From assembly GCA_025890175.1 (NCBI GenBank), contig JANPYM010000015.1, positions 301,522 to 331,923 on the forward strand: a DNA stretch of 30,402 nucleotides, in the 5' to 3' direction. The notes beneath the pieces are model-generated. The model worked only from the letters and a program-made list of their open reading frames with translations, had not been told where the DNA came from and did not search any database. A program made the position numbers and the translations under genes. Below, piece by piece: positions 18,377 through 30,402 of the stretch (its first letter is position 1; each line of letters starts with the position of its first letter). The stretch is from Ciborinia camelliae (Eukaryota > Ascomycota > Leotiomycetes > Helotiales > Sclerotiniaceae).

Positions 18377-20172
18377 TGATAAGGGTACTAAAGTTCGACC
18401 AATCGAACCCATATTCGAATATAATTCAGATTTTGGTTGCTTAAATCTGCCGTACCAAATATATTGTCAACAATTATTACTCGTTGTCCTCGTTATTCAC
18501 GTTATTCATGTTGTCTAAAAGTGGCTTATGCTTAATTATATAATCAATCATGTGATCAAAATTTATAATACTTTGAAAATATACAAATCGATTTCAACAC
18601 AATCATATTAATTCAAAAATAACAAAATCGCATGATTTGGTTAAAGTATATATAAGAAACTAATAATTAATAATTGATGATTAATAAAATTAATAATTTT
18701 GATGATATTTTTGAAATTCAAACGCACGGACCACTTTCAAATATTATATACACAAATCAAACAATTAAAACAATATAAACAATGTAATGATAGCTTAAAC
18801 AAAATATTTAGTACAGCAAACCTGAGTAACCAGATATTTGATTCGGGATTTTCAAAACAAACAAGACCTGGGTGACCAGGGTGACAGGGGCAGTTGAAAA
18901 AAAAGTTGCGATGATATTATATATAGTATTAATATCAATTTTCTATATATATTTGAAACTTTATATATATATATATAATAAAGATTTTATTTATATATAT
19001 ATAATATTAATATATTTATATATATATATATATATTTTTAATTTATAATTAATTAATTATTTATAATATTTATTTATTTTCAAGATTTTTAATTAATTTT
19101 TTGATTTATTTTATTAAATTTTAATTAAATTATAATTTAAATTTAATTTAATTATAAATATTAAATTTTAAAATCTATATCCCTGAGACTAGATTTAATT
19201 AAATATATAAAATTAAATTCTTAAATGTTATATCTATACAATTATATTATCTATAACAAATGGTATAATATTATATTTTATATCAAAATATTTTAACTTA
19301 ATTTTATATTAAAAAATAATTAGTTTAATATTAAAAATATATTTAAAAAATATTAAAAATATTAAAAATAATAAAAAATATTTATATTTTTTGAATTTTT
19401 TAAATTAATATTATATAAAAGTTTTTAAATTAATTATTTTTTCGAATTTATGGATTCGCAGAATCAAGTTCAATTTCAAAGTATTATGTTTTATTATTGT
19501 ATTATGTAATAATAAATATTTATAAGGGAGGCCATTTTTTGAAAATGTATTATTCTTAAAGATTGTTTTTGAATAATTATAAATTATTAATTTATATCTT
19601 TTAACTAACTTATTAATCAAATTTTGATTATATTTAATAGTTTTAAAATTATATTTAATAATTTCAATTTTAATAACTTTAAATCTATATATAATTTTAT
19701 AATAATATATAAATTAAATGAAAAAAGGTAGATATATATATTGTAATATATATTATCTAATAATATTAATTTAATAAAGATTAATTTCAAAAATGTTAAT
19801 TTATATTAATATTAAGTTAAAATCGAAATAATTGATTTATATTTATTTGTTTAACTATACTTAATCGAGTATAATTAAACTTATTTATTTATTTATTTAT
19901 TTAGCTGAATAACTGTATTTAATCGAGTATAGCCAAATTTATTTATTTAAATATAAATTCGAAATTGTTAAAGATTTATAGCAAAACTTTTATTTATTAT
20001 TGAATGTTTTATTTATTATATTTAAAATTGAAATTATTGGATTAATTTTTATTATAAAATATTATAAAAAAAGCTAAAACTTTTTGATAAAATGAAAGAT
20101 GTTTTGTATAAATTTTTTATAATATATTAATATTAAATTTATTTCTTTTTATCAAAATTTTTTTTTTTTATT
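18377..20172 (+). repeat. 1,796-bp direct duplicate, right copy (starts at the gap)
   Basis: This repeats 16,571-18,366 and begins at the first base after the gap, inside the TIR element. It continues beyond 20,172 into unique A+T-rich sequence. It holds the same weak 69-codon frame (19,411-19,620, minus) and the same TTTA-tetranucleotide tract (about 19,880-19,906). See the left copy for the interpretation as an assembly overlap. Confidence 0.85.
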
Positions 20173-23100
20173 AAATCTATTTTTTTTTATCAAATTTATT
20201 TTCTTTTATTAAATAAATTTTTTTTTTTGAAATTTTTTTTTTTTATTACTTTTTTTTATTTGCAAATATTATTTAAAATATAAAAAATAAAAATTAATTA
20301 ATTATTTCAATTGAATATAATAATTAAATAAAAAAATAATTTTAAAAATAATATATATAATTCAAATAATATAAAAATATTAAATATTTTTATTTTCAAA
20401 CAAAATGATATATATTAATAATTAAAAATAAAAATTTTGATTTTGATATTAAAAAACTAATCAAATTATTTTGATTTTTAATAAAATAATATTTTCTTTA
20501 AACTAAAATAGATTTTTTTTTAGGAATTTGTTATTGTTGTAAATACAAAATTGAAAAAATTTTTTCTTTAAATTATTTTCAAAGGAAAGATAAAGAATTC
20601 CTTATTATATATATTTTATATAAATTTATAAAAAGTTTATTCAATTTTATATTAAAAAATAATTTATTTATTATAAATCCTAATAAATATATTAAATAAC
20701 CTCTAAATTCTTAATTTTTAAATTTCCGATTTTTTTATATAATATTAGGTAATATATAATATATTATAAATATTAATATATAAATTAAAAGTTTTTTATA
20801 TTTTAATCAACGTTTTTTTTTAATATTTAAATTTTTTTAAAAAATATTAAAAAATAAATAAAAGTAAATTATTTATTAATATTTAATTTTTATTTTTTAA
20901 TTTATATCAATTCAATTTAATAAAATATTTAAAAATAAATAATCTATTATATTACTATTATTTCAATTTGTTATTCAAATATTAATATTACTTTTTCGAA
21001 ATTTTTAAGAATAATAAAGATTTTTCAATTTTAGCTTTTCTTTATTATTTTAATATCAATTTTAATAAAAGTAATAAAATATATATTTTATTTAATCTAT
21101 TATTTATATATTAATATTATTATTTCAGAATTTTTAAAAATAAACTTAATTTTTATATAATAATTTCTTTTTAATTTTTTAATTTTAATAATAATAATAA
21201 AATGTGTAAAAGAATATACATTTTGTTTAATCAATTATTTGTATATTAATATTACTTTTTTGGAATTTCTAAGAATGGCAAAGATTTTCAAATAAAGAAT
21301 AATATTTATTATTAAATTATAATCATTATTTATTATTTTTTTTTTAATTATTATTATATTAAAAAATCAATAATTTAAAATTTAATAATTTATTTTTTTT
21401 ATTAATATTAATATTTTTTTCGTTTTTGGATTTAAATAGTTTATATTATTTATTATATTAAATATAATAACAAATAAATCAAAATTCGAATATTATATTG
21501 AATATTATATTAACAAAAAAAAAAAAAACAAAGAAATATAAATCAAAACCTAATTCTTTAAAAACAAAAAACTAAAATTAAAAAACTTATAATTTCAAAT
21601 CCATTTTCAAATTTGTATTAATAATATAATAAATGATAATAATTTTTATAAAAATTATTTAATTATTAAAAAACTTAAAAGAAATTAGATATTTAAATAT
21701 TTTATATATTAGTTTTTTAAATAATATAATAAAATAATATTATTATTTAATAATTATAAAACTTATATTAATGTAAAATAGTTTATTAAATTAAAATATT
21801 AAAAAGAAATTAAAACATTTTATTCATAATTAAACAAATATATAATAAAAACTTATATTTAATATAAAAAAAAATAATTTAATATATAAATAAATAAAAC
21901 AATATTTAATATATATAAATAATATATTATTGTTAATAAATTTTTATATTATAAAATTTAGAATTTATATATATATTCAAAAACTAATATTATAAATTTT
22001 AATAAATAATTAAAATTAAATAAAAAACTTTTATTTAAATATATAGTAATAAAAAAATATATATATTATTAAAATATATATTTATATATAAATTAAATAT
22101 TTTTATAAAATTTAATATTGATATATAAAATATTATTATTGTTTTTAATAAAAAATATAAAAGATTTTTGAATTTTTATTAGTTTTATTAAAAAAAATTG
22201 ATATATTTATTTTTAAATTTATAAATAATAATATTAATATAAAATTTAATAATAAAAAAATTTAATAATAATTTGAATAAAATTTTGTAATATAAAAATA
22301 TATAGTTTGAAAATAATTTATTTAATTAAAAACGAATTTTTGGAAATATATTTATATAAATATTAATTTATAATAATTAAATTTTTTTTTTATTAATAAA
22401 GATATTAAATATCGATTTTATTTATATAATAAATGTATATTTAAAAATCAAGTTTTATTAAAAAAAATAATAATATATAAAAAATATTTAAATTATATTA
22501 TTTATTTAAATTGCAAATATTTTGTTTTTAAAAATTATTATTTTAAATATATTATATATAACAATTACTATTATTCTAAATATTAAGAATATTATAAAAT
22601 AAAAATACATTTATAATAAATTTTTAAATTTAATAAAAATAATAATTTGAATAATAAAGATTATATATTATTAATATAAGAATTTATAGTATTATATATT
22701 CTAAATTAAAAAACGAAAATTTAAATAATTCAAATTAAATTTGATATTAATAATAAATCGATTAAAAATAATAATAATAAATTTTTATTATTTTTAATTT
22801 AATTGTTTAATATTTTTATTAAAAATTTATTAAAAAATTATATTATAAATAACAATAATAATAATAATAAAAATAAAAACTTTAAAAAAGAATTTTTTAA
22901 GGAATTTTATTTTAAATAAAGTTTTAAATAATAATATTTTTAATAATAATAAATTAAATAATTTTATAAATAAAAAAATTAATATATTTATATTTAAAAA
23001 AAAAGATTGATTAATTTAATTACAATTCAAAATTCTGATCTTTTTTTTTCGATTTATTTTAATTAATTTTAATAATATAAATATATATATATATATAATA

Positions 23101-26100
23101 ATATTTTTAATTTTGTTTTTTTATAATAAAATAAATTTTTAATAATTTAAATAAAAAAAAATGTTTTTAAAAAATTAAATAATTTATTTTTTAAAATATT
23201 AAAATAAAAAGTTTAAAAAGTATTTAAGATAAAAGTTTTTTATTTAAAATAAAATATTATTAAAATGATTAACAAAATTGGTTAATTATTATATTTCGAA
23301 AAATAAAAATTTAAAGCAAATAAATAAAAAAAAATTGAAAAATATATTTTAAAAAAATAATAAAATCATTTTTTTAATTATTAAAATAGGGTATAATCTA
23401 ATTAAAACTAGGTTATTTTGAAAAAAAGCAAAAACTAAAATTATAGTTTATACTAATTATTTTTAATATTTTTTTTTTATTTTTATAATATTTTTTTATA
23501 TTAATATATAATAACAAAATTTATAGTGTTTTATATTAAATTATAATAAATATTTTAATATAAAAATAAAAAGAATCAAAACTAAAATTATATAAAAAAA
23601 TTTATAAAATTATTTAGTATATATTATTCAATAATTTAAATTTAAATTTAAAATATTTTTTATTAAAATATTATAATTATATATAAAAATTATTAATGAA
23701 TAATAATAATATAAATAATAAATATAAAGTTTTAAATATATTTATATTATATTTTGATATAAAAATAAATTATCTATAAATCCAAAAACAATAATAAAAT
23801 AAAAAATATTTGCAATTTATTAAAATAAAAAAATAATTATTTGAAATCCCGATTTTATTAAATAAAAATCTAAATTCAATTTAATTTTATTATTAATTAT
23901 TAAAATTGCTAATATAATTAAATAATATATAAATTTTATTAATAATTTCTAAATATATTTTAAATATTAAAGAAATTATTATTTAAAATTATAATAAAAC
24001 TTTAAAAATTATTATTATTATAAATTTTGATTTTTTTATAATTTTTTAAAAAAAATTTATATAATTAAAAATATTAATAAAAAAATAAAAAAATTTGTAT
24101 TTTAACAAAATTATATATTTTTTAATCAAATATTATTAATAATTATAATAAATTAAATAAAAAATATTAATATTCAATTATTAATAATATTAAAAAAAAT
24201 AATTAAATATTATTATAAATATATAAAAAAAAAAAAAAAAAATCTTAATTATATTAAAATATAAAAATAAATATTATATATTAAATAAATAAAAAAACTT
24301 TATTATTTTTATATATATAAAAAATTTTAAATTATTTTATTATTAAAAAAAATTGATTTATATAAAAAATATTATATATTTTATTAGATTTAAATATATT
24401 AAAAATATTTTGAAAATATATTAATATAAATTTGTTATTAAATAAAAATGAAATTAAATATATTATAAATATTATAAAACAATTATAAATTATTAAATTG
24501 AAATTACAATAATATTATAAAAAAATAAAAAAGAATTTGAGATTTTTTATTTAATCTGAATTATATTTAATATATATAATATATATAAATTAAATATATA
24601 ATTTTGATTATTATATTTATAAATATTAAAATATTATTTTTTAAATTATTTTTTATTATTTAATATATAAAGCAAATTCAAAAAGTTTAAATTAAAATAA
24701 TTATTATTATTTTAAAATATTAATAAATTATATTTTTATTAATATATAAGATTTTTTATTTATTAATAATATTTAATATAATATTTAAACAAAAATATTT
24801 TAATATTATTAAATTATTTATAATTATAATATTAAGCTTAATTTTTTTTAATAAATAAATATTGATTTAAAAAAAGTAAATAATAAAATTGAAAAAATTA
24901 TAAAAAATAAAAAATTGAAAATTGATAAAATTTGAATAAAGGTATTTTTTAAATAATAAAATATTAAAAAAGTTAATAAATTGGATATAAAAAATTAATT
25001 AAAAAATTGTACATTTGATTAAAATATATATATTGATAAATATATTATTATATCGAATATTTAATAAAATACAAAAAATTAAGAAAATTTAAATTATAAT
25101 TTAAATAATATTAATAAATTCGAAATTTTGAATAAAATATAATAATAAATATATAATAAATAAATTGTTTATTTTAAATAATTATTTATTAATTTAATTA
25201 TTAAGTTTTTAAAAATAAATTTGGATAGGGTAATCGAAATCGAAAAAATGTATATAATTTTGCAAGTAAACAAAAAAATTTAATATTTAATGAAAAAAAC
25301 AAAAATTGTTGTTTTTATAATTTTTAAAATAATATTAATTGAAATTATTATTTTTGGATTTAAAGATAATATTATTTATAATTTTTTAAAATTATTAATT
25401 AATAAATTATTTAAAATTTTGGATTTTAATTTATTAAAAAAATATTAATAAATATTTAAATATTACAAATATTTTATTATAAATAAAAAATTTATAATTA
25501 ATATTAAATTGTTAAATTAAATTGATTATTAATTATAATAAAAAATTTTTAAAAACAATAATTTTTTTAAAAAATTAAATATATATTTTATAAAAAAAAT
25601 TTTTAATTTAATTTTATTATCAATTTTTTAATATATTATTTAATTTTATATAATCAAAATAATATTTATAAATATTGTAAAACAAAAATTTACAAAAGTT
25701 TAAATATTATTTAAAAATTTATTAAAATAATAAAATAAATTGGAAATATATTATAAAATATTATATTTTATTAAACTTTAAAAAAATTATATTTAAAAAA
25801 ATTATTTATAAATAATTAATAGTTTTTATTATAATAAAAAATATATAATTTGAATTTTAAAAAAATAATATTATTTAATAATACTTTATAACTTTTTTTA
25901 AAAATAAATTAAATATATTAATATAATATTAAAAAATTAATTAAAACTAAATAATTAATTAAAAAAATAAAGATTTTAAATCAAAAATATATAAATATAA
26001 AAAATGTTTTTAAATTTATTATAAACAATTTGAAAAATAAACTTTTACTTTATATTAAATTAAAAATTATATTAATAAATAATATATAAACGAAATAAAA

Positions 26101-27246
26101 ATTAATAAATAAATTATAAAACAAAATTCGAAATATAAATTAAAATAATAAATTAAAATCAAATAAAAATATATTAAATATAATTTTAATAAAATTTAAA
26201 GATTATAATAATCTAATATTCGAAAATCTTTAATATTTAATAACAAATAATAATAAAAAATAATATTAATTTTTTTTAAAAATTATAAGTTTTTTTAAAT
26301 TAATAAATTATATACAAAAACTAATATTTTATTAATAATAACTTATACAATTATTATTTACAAATTTTAAAGAATAATATTAAATAAAATGATTTTAAAT
26401 ATATCTTCAAAATAAAATTTTATTTTTGATTTTAATTATATTGCAATTTTATAAATAAAAAAGATAATTGAACTATTATTTAATAGCTTATTCGATTTTA
26501 AAAGATTTTTATGGATTAAACGAAATATTATCAAAAAAAAAGTTTGTAATTAAAAAACTAAACAATAATAATATTTTAAAAATTTTAAAACAAAAAAATA
26601 ATTAAATATATTAAATATAACAATATTAACAAAATTAAAATTAAAGAATAATAATAAAAAAAACAAATCTAAAATATATAATAATAATAAATTATAAAAT
26701 AAAAAAATTAATTAAAAAAATGATACAAATAATAAAAATAAAAATAATATTAAAAACGAAAATTAATTTAAACTCAATTTTTAAAAATATATTTAATTTT
26801 AAAATAAATATTATAGAATAATTTTCAATATTAATTAAATATTTAATAATAATAAATAATTTTTAATATTATTAAATTATTATATTATAATTTTTTAATA
26901 TATATAATGTTAAATATATAACTAATTGTTTTTTTATTATAACAATATATAGCATTTTTTATATAATAATATACTTTATATTTTATTTTAATTATTAATT
27001 TTATTTTTTTCAAATATTTATATTAATATAATTATAAAATTTAATAATAATTATTAATTATTTTATCAAAAATTAAAATAACAAAATATTTAATTTTTTT
27101 TAATATACTTTATTTGTTTTTTATACAAATATTTAAATTTTTTCAAACTTTTTCGAATTCAATTTTTTTAATTTTTAAATTCTATAATAACTTCTATTAT
27201 ACTATATAAAACATTAATATTCTTTATAACATTAAAATCCCTATTT
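20173..27246. repeat. A+T-rich, gene-free block
   Basis: About 7 kb of almost pure A+T. No frame of protein character, no RNA gene and no recognisable terminal repeat was seen on either strand. G and C are rare and isolated. It is most easily explained as extreme RIP decay of old transposons, and such blocks are often heterochromatic in this group. Confidence 0.65.
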
Positions 27247-27498
27247 ATTTTAATTTTTATTAAAGTTATTTTGTTTAATTCTTTTTTTACTATAATATTT
27301 ATTAAAGCTATTTTATTCTATTCTTTATCTACTATAACTTTTATTAAAATTACAATATTTCTTTTTATATTTACTACAACTATTGCTAAAACTATAATAT
27401 CCCTTTTTGCATCTATTACAACTATTGCTAAAGCTATTTTACTTTATTTCTTATCTACTATAATTTTTATTAAAACTTTTTTATCCCCTTTTTTGTTC
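27247..27498 (+). repeat. 42-bp tandem repeat, six units, with an open frame
   Basis: Six consecutive 42-bp units encode related 14-residue blocks, for example TIIFIKAILFYSLS, TTTIAKTIISLFAS and ITTIAKAILLYFLS. The unit length is a multiple of three and the frame stays open through all six. The hydrophobic residues follow from the T-rich strand. It may be the decayed repeat region of a former protein gene. I do not call it a gene: there is no credible start or upstream domain. Confidence 0.55.
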
Positions 27499-27528
27499 AC
27501 AATGTACAATATAATTCAAAATCATAAT

Positions 27529-27600
27529 AAGGCTAAAAATTATAATAAAACTAAAAATTATATTAAAACTAAAAATTATAATAAAATTAAAGATTATAAT
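27529..27600 (+). repeat. 18-bp tandem repeat, four units, in the same frame
   Basis: Four 18-bp units encode KAKNYN, KTKNYI, KTKNYN and KIKDYN and end at TAA (27,601-27,603). They follow the 42-bp repeat in the same open frame, separated by ten codons. The switch from hydrophobic to Lys/Asn-rich mirrors a switch from a T-rich to an A-rich strand. Confidence 0.55.
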
Positions 27601-27603
27601 TAA

Positions 27604-29550
27604 ATTAATTTTAAACAAACAAACAATCTTTTTCAAAAACCAAATTGTCTTAAAAATGAATCGAAAATCGAAATTTTAATTTACAATCTTTTTTAAAAAT
27701 TATTAAAATAAAATAATATTATAAATTTATTTTTTTATATTTCTTTTTCTAATAAATTTAAAATAAATATTATAAATAATATTTTTAAATAGTTTTAATT
27801 ATTTATTAACAAATACATTTTATATAACCTTTTATATCATTTATTTCCCTTTCAAAAACTTTAATTTCGATTTTAAAAAATAAAAAAAAAACTATCAAAA
27901 CCTAATTTATAAATATTTCTTTATTTTATATTAATTTTAATAAAATCTTTAAAAATCAAATCTATACAAATTCAATATAATTTATATTTAAAATTATATT
28001 TAAAACTAAAAAAGTAAAAAAAACTAAAAAAAAAATTAAATAAATCGATATAATTAATTAAAAGATTTTTTTTAAAAATTATTACAAACAAAAAAAATCG
28101 AAAAAAGTATCCCTATTTATTATTATTTAAACTAAAATTTTATAATTATTTAAAATTTTGAAAACGTTTTTTTAAAAAAAACTTTTAATAATATAAAAAA
28201 TATATATATATTATTATACAAAAACTTTATAAAATTAAATAAATTTTTTTAAAATTTTTTTCAATTTAATATATTAATAAATTTTTATTTCAAATTTTTT
28301 ACTTTTTAATATTTGTTTTTTTAAAAATAAAAAAACGAATTGATATTAAATAAGAAATATAATTATTATAATAAATATCAATATTTATTTTTTTTTGAAA
28401 AATATATTAACTTAATAAAATAATTATAAAAAAAATATACAAATTATATTATTCTTAAACAAAAATATAATCAATTTATATTTAAATAATAATAATATAA
28501 AATTTCTTTATTTTTTTAATATTTAAAAATACAAAATTAACTTTTTTAAATTAATAATTAACCTTTATATTTCAAAAAAAATTTAATTAACAATGTTTCT
28601 TATATTATTTCTTTATTTATTATTTTTTTTTTCAAAAAATTTATTATAATTTTTTTAATAAAGATTAAACAAAAATATTTGAATAATAAATGTTTTTTAA
28701 AAATTATTATATTTATTCTAATTTATAAAATCAAATATTTTAAAATAATCAAATTTATTAATACTTTTACAATTTTTTTTAAAATAATCAAATTTATTAA
28801 TATTTTTATAATTTTTTTTTTAATATTTTTTTTTGTTAAAATTTGTAATAACTTTTTTAAATGTTTAAATATTGTTAAAAATATTTATAATCGAATTGTA
28901 AATTTTATAGAAAATTATATTTTAAATATAAATAGATATATAAAGATTTATAAAACTTTTTATTCTTTTATTTATAAATACAAAATAATAAACAAAAAGT
29001 TCGATTTCAATTGATTCTGAAAAATTCTTGAAAAATTAAATTTATAATAAATACAAAATTTGATTAAATTGTTAAATAATTTTTTTTAGAATTTTTTTAG
29101 TGTAATATAATAAAAAAATCAATTAAAAAAAAATGTTTTTTTTATATTAAAAAAAATATTTATTTTTAATATTGTTATAATTGATTTTTGTTATTAATCA
29201 AATAATGTATAAATATTATTTATACAAATTAAAAGATTTATAATTTAAATATTAATAAATAATACAATTAATGTTTTGAATATTTATAAATAAATAATTT
29301 TTATAATTAATTAATTAATTTTATTATAAATTAATAAAAATTAAATAATATATTGTTTACAATTTATTTGTTTTTAATAATATAGAATATAATATTATAA
29401 ATATATAATATTATTATTCAATATTATATATATATATAATATAATAATAAAAATATAAAGAAAATAAAATATAAAATAAAAAATAAAGAATGAAAATATA
29501 AAATATTAGGAAATAGAAAATAAAAAATAAAAATATAAAAACAATTTATT
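27604..29550. repeat. A+T-rich, gene-free block
   Basis: No supported gene. A 111-codon open frame at 28,679-29,014 is composed almost only of Ile, Phe, Lys, Asn and Tyr, as A+T-rich DNA would give. It includes two 39-bp tandem units (28,742-28,780 and 28,781-28,819, KIIKFINTFTIFF and KIIKFINIFIIFF). It is treated as chance or relic, not as a gene. Confidence 0.55.
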
Positions 29551-29805
29551 ATAATTAATAATTTTTTATAATTAATAATTTTTTATAATTAACAATTTTT
29601 TATAATTAACAATTTTCTATGGTTAACGTTTTATTAAAATTAATAATTTTTTATAATTGACGATTTTCTACGATTAACGATTTTTTACAATTAATAGTTT
29701 TTTATGGTTAACGATTTTTTATAATTAACGTTTTATTATGGTTAACGTTTTATTATAATTAATATTTTATTATGGTTAACGATTTATTATAATTAGCGTT
29801 TTTTT
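29551..29805 (+). repeat. 17-bp minisatellite, fifteen units
   Basis: Fifteen head-to-tail 17-bp units fit the pattern ATRRTTAAYGNTTTNTT. Many units keep the less A+T-rich form (ATGGTTAACGATTTTTT) and others the all-A/T form (ATAATTAATAATTTTTT). The differences are mostly G/A and C/T, as expected from decay of an originally uniform array. Confidence 0.7.
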
Positions 29806-29889
29806 ATAATTAATTTTTTATAATTAATTTTTTATAATTAATTTTTTATAATTAATTTTTTATAATTAATTTTTTATAATTAATTTTCG
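29806..29889 (+). repeat. 14-bp minisatellite, five perfect units plus one diverged
   Basis: The array switches without a spacer from 17-bp units to the 14-bp unit ATAATTAATTTTTT. Five perfect copies and one that diverges at its end follow. The unit looks like the 17-bp unit with three bases removed. The near-identity of these copies suggests recent expansion. Confidence 0.7.
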
Positions 29890-30008
29890 ATTAATTAGAT
29901 TTAATATAAACAGAATTCTAATATATATAAATTAAATAATAAGATATTAATAATTTTTTGTATATAATTTTTATATACATTTATTATATAAACAATGTAT
30001 TATTATTA

Positions 30009-30135
30009 ATTAAGGTATATAATTATTATTAATTAAAATATATAATTATTATTAATTAAAATATATAATTATTATTAATTGAAATATATAATTATTATTA
30101 GTTAAAATATATAATAATTGTTAATTAAAATATAT
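30009..30135 (+). repeat. 23-bp minisatellite, about 5.5 units
   Basis: Five 23-bp units (ATTAAAATATATAATTATTA plus TTA) and a partial sixth. Few bases vary, and most of the changes are A/G. Confidence 0.65.
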
Positions 30136-30402
30136 GATTTTTAGTTATATATTCCAAATAGTAATAAATCTAATTTTAAAATATTATATTTTATTATTAT
30201 ATTATATAATATTATAATAAATATAATTTTTAAGTAAAGCAAAAATCGGGGGTTTGGGGGCTGGTCTTTATAAATATTTTTAAAAATATAAGAAAAATAA
30301 TTCTGCAAATCTATAGTCTGAAAATAAAATTTCCGCGACGGCTAGTTAAATTAAATATTGATAAAATTTAAATAAAAATATTATTAAAATTAAAATTTTG
30401 TA
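30136..30402. other. A+T-rich end with a G-rich relic patch (about 30,245-30,345)
   Basis: Near-pure A+T is interrupted by CGGGGGTTTGGGGGCTGG (from about 30,247) and by TTCCGCGACGGCTAG (about 30,331-30,345). It is probably a less mutated fragment or end of a transposon. It is not identifiable and carries no gene. Confidence 0.4.

Noticed and set aside
27271..27603. 110-codon hydrophobic protein as a functional gene
   Set aside because: The frame is a tandem-repeat relic; the predicted membrane segments follow from T-rich repeats.
28679..29014. 111-codon membrane-like protein
   Set aside because: Its composition is Ile/Phe/Lys/Asn/Tyr as expected by chance from A+T-rich DNA, with internal tandem repeats and no recognisable start context.
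27247..30135. CRISPR-like repeat arrays
   Set aside because: The repeats are contiguous minisatellites without unique spacers, in eukaryotic DNA.
30247..30264. G-quadruplex or telomere-like repeat
   Set aside because: Only two G5 runs are present and there is no tandem telomeric unit.
14655..30402. Mitochondrial DNA or a mitochondrial insertion (very A+T-rich with GC clusters)
   Set aside because: No mitochondrial genes, tRNAs or rRNAs are seen and the block joins nuclear-type intron-containing genes; RIP-degraded repeat is simpler.

Overview
The window looks like nuclear DNA of a filamentous ascomycete. I suspect Leotiomycetes from the flavour of the proteins, but the sequence does not prove it. 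Evidence: short introns (about 49-81 nt) with GTRNGT-type donors and CTAAC/CTGAT-like branch sites, fungal versions of Hgh1, neutral ceramidase and the Ste6 pheromone exporter, and an abrupt two-compartment composition. A gene island of ordinary base composition (about 3,090-14,640) sits between extremely A+T-rich blocks (1-2,400 and about 14,655-30,402). Those blocks look like repeats heavily mutated by C-to-T change (RIP, repeat-induced point mutation).

Layout. 1-2,400 is A+T-rich with no gene. 2,401-3,085 holds transposon debris: a terminal-repeat remnant, a palindrome-rich short element, and the end of a pogo/Fot1-like transposon. 3,086-3,672 is a broken C-terminal piece of a GH43-type glycoside hydrolase. 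4,381-5,780 (+) is HGH1, intact in five exons. 5,917-8,528 (-) is a neutral ceramidase in six exons, with one abnormal splice donor. A shared divergent upstream region (8,529-9,658) precedes 9,659-14,439 (+), a full-size Ste6-like ABC exporter. That gene is broken by an in-frame stop in the first nucleotide-binding domain, by a foldback MITE of about 412 bp, and probably by a second stop near the C-terminus. From 14,655 on the DNA is A+T-rich, with a GC-rich hairpin cluster (about 15,024-15,112), a second and inverted copy of the palindrome-rich element (15,460-15,598), a TIR element (16,522-17,107), an assembly gap of 10 N flanked by two apparently identical 1,796-bp copies (most likely an unmerged contig overlap), and several minisatellites.

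How it fits together. The two likely working genes are unrelated housekeeping or metabolic functions: a translation-factor folding adaptor (HGH1) and sphingolipid turnover (ceramidase). The most informative feature is erosion of the island from its edges and from within by transposons and by CpA-to-TpA-type nonsense changes. These removed a carbohydrate-active enzyme and the predicted exporter of the farnesylated mating pheromone. If the Ste6 lesions are real and fixed, the lineage or strain may have lost or altered pheromone-dependent mating. The MITE also supplies an in-frame ATG to the second half of the exporter, which leaves an intact half-transporter reading frame.
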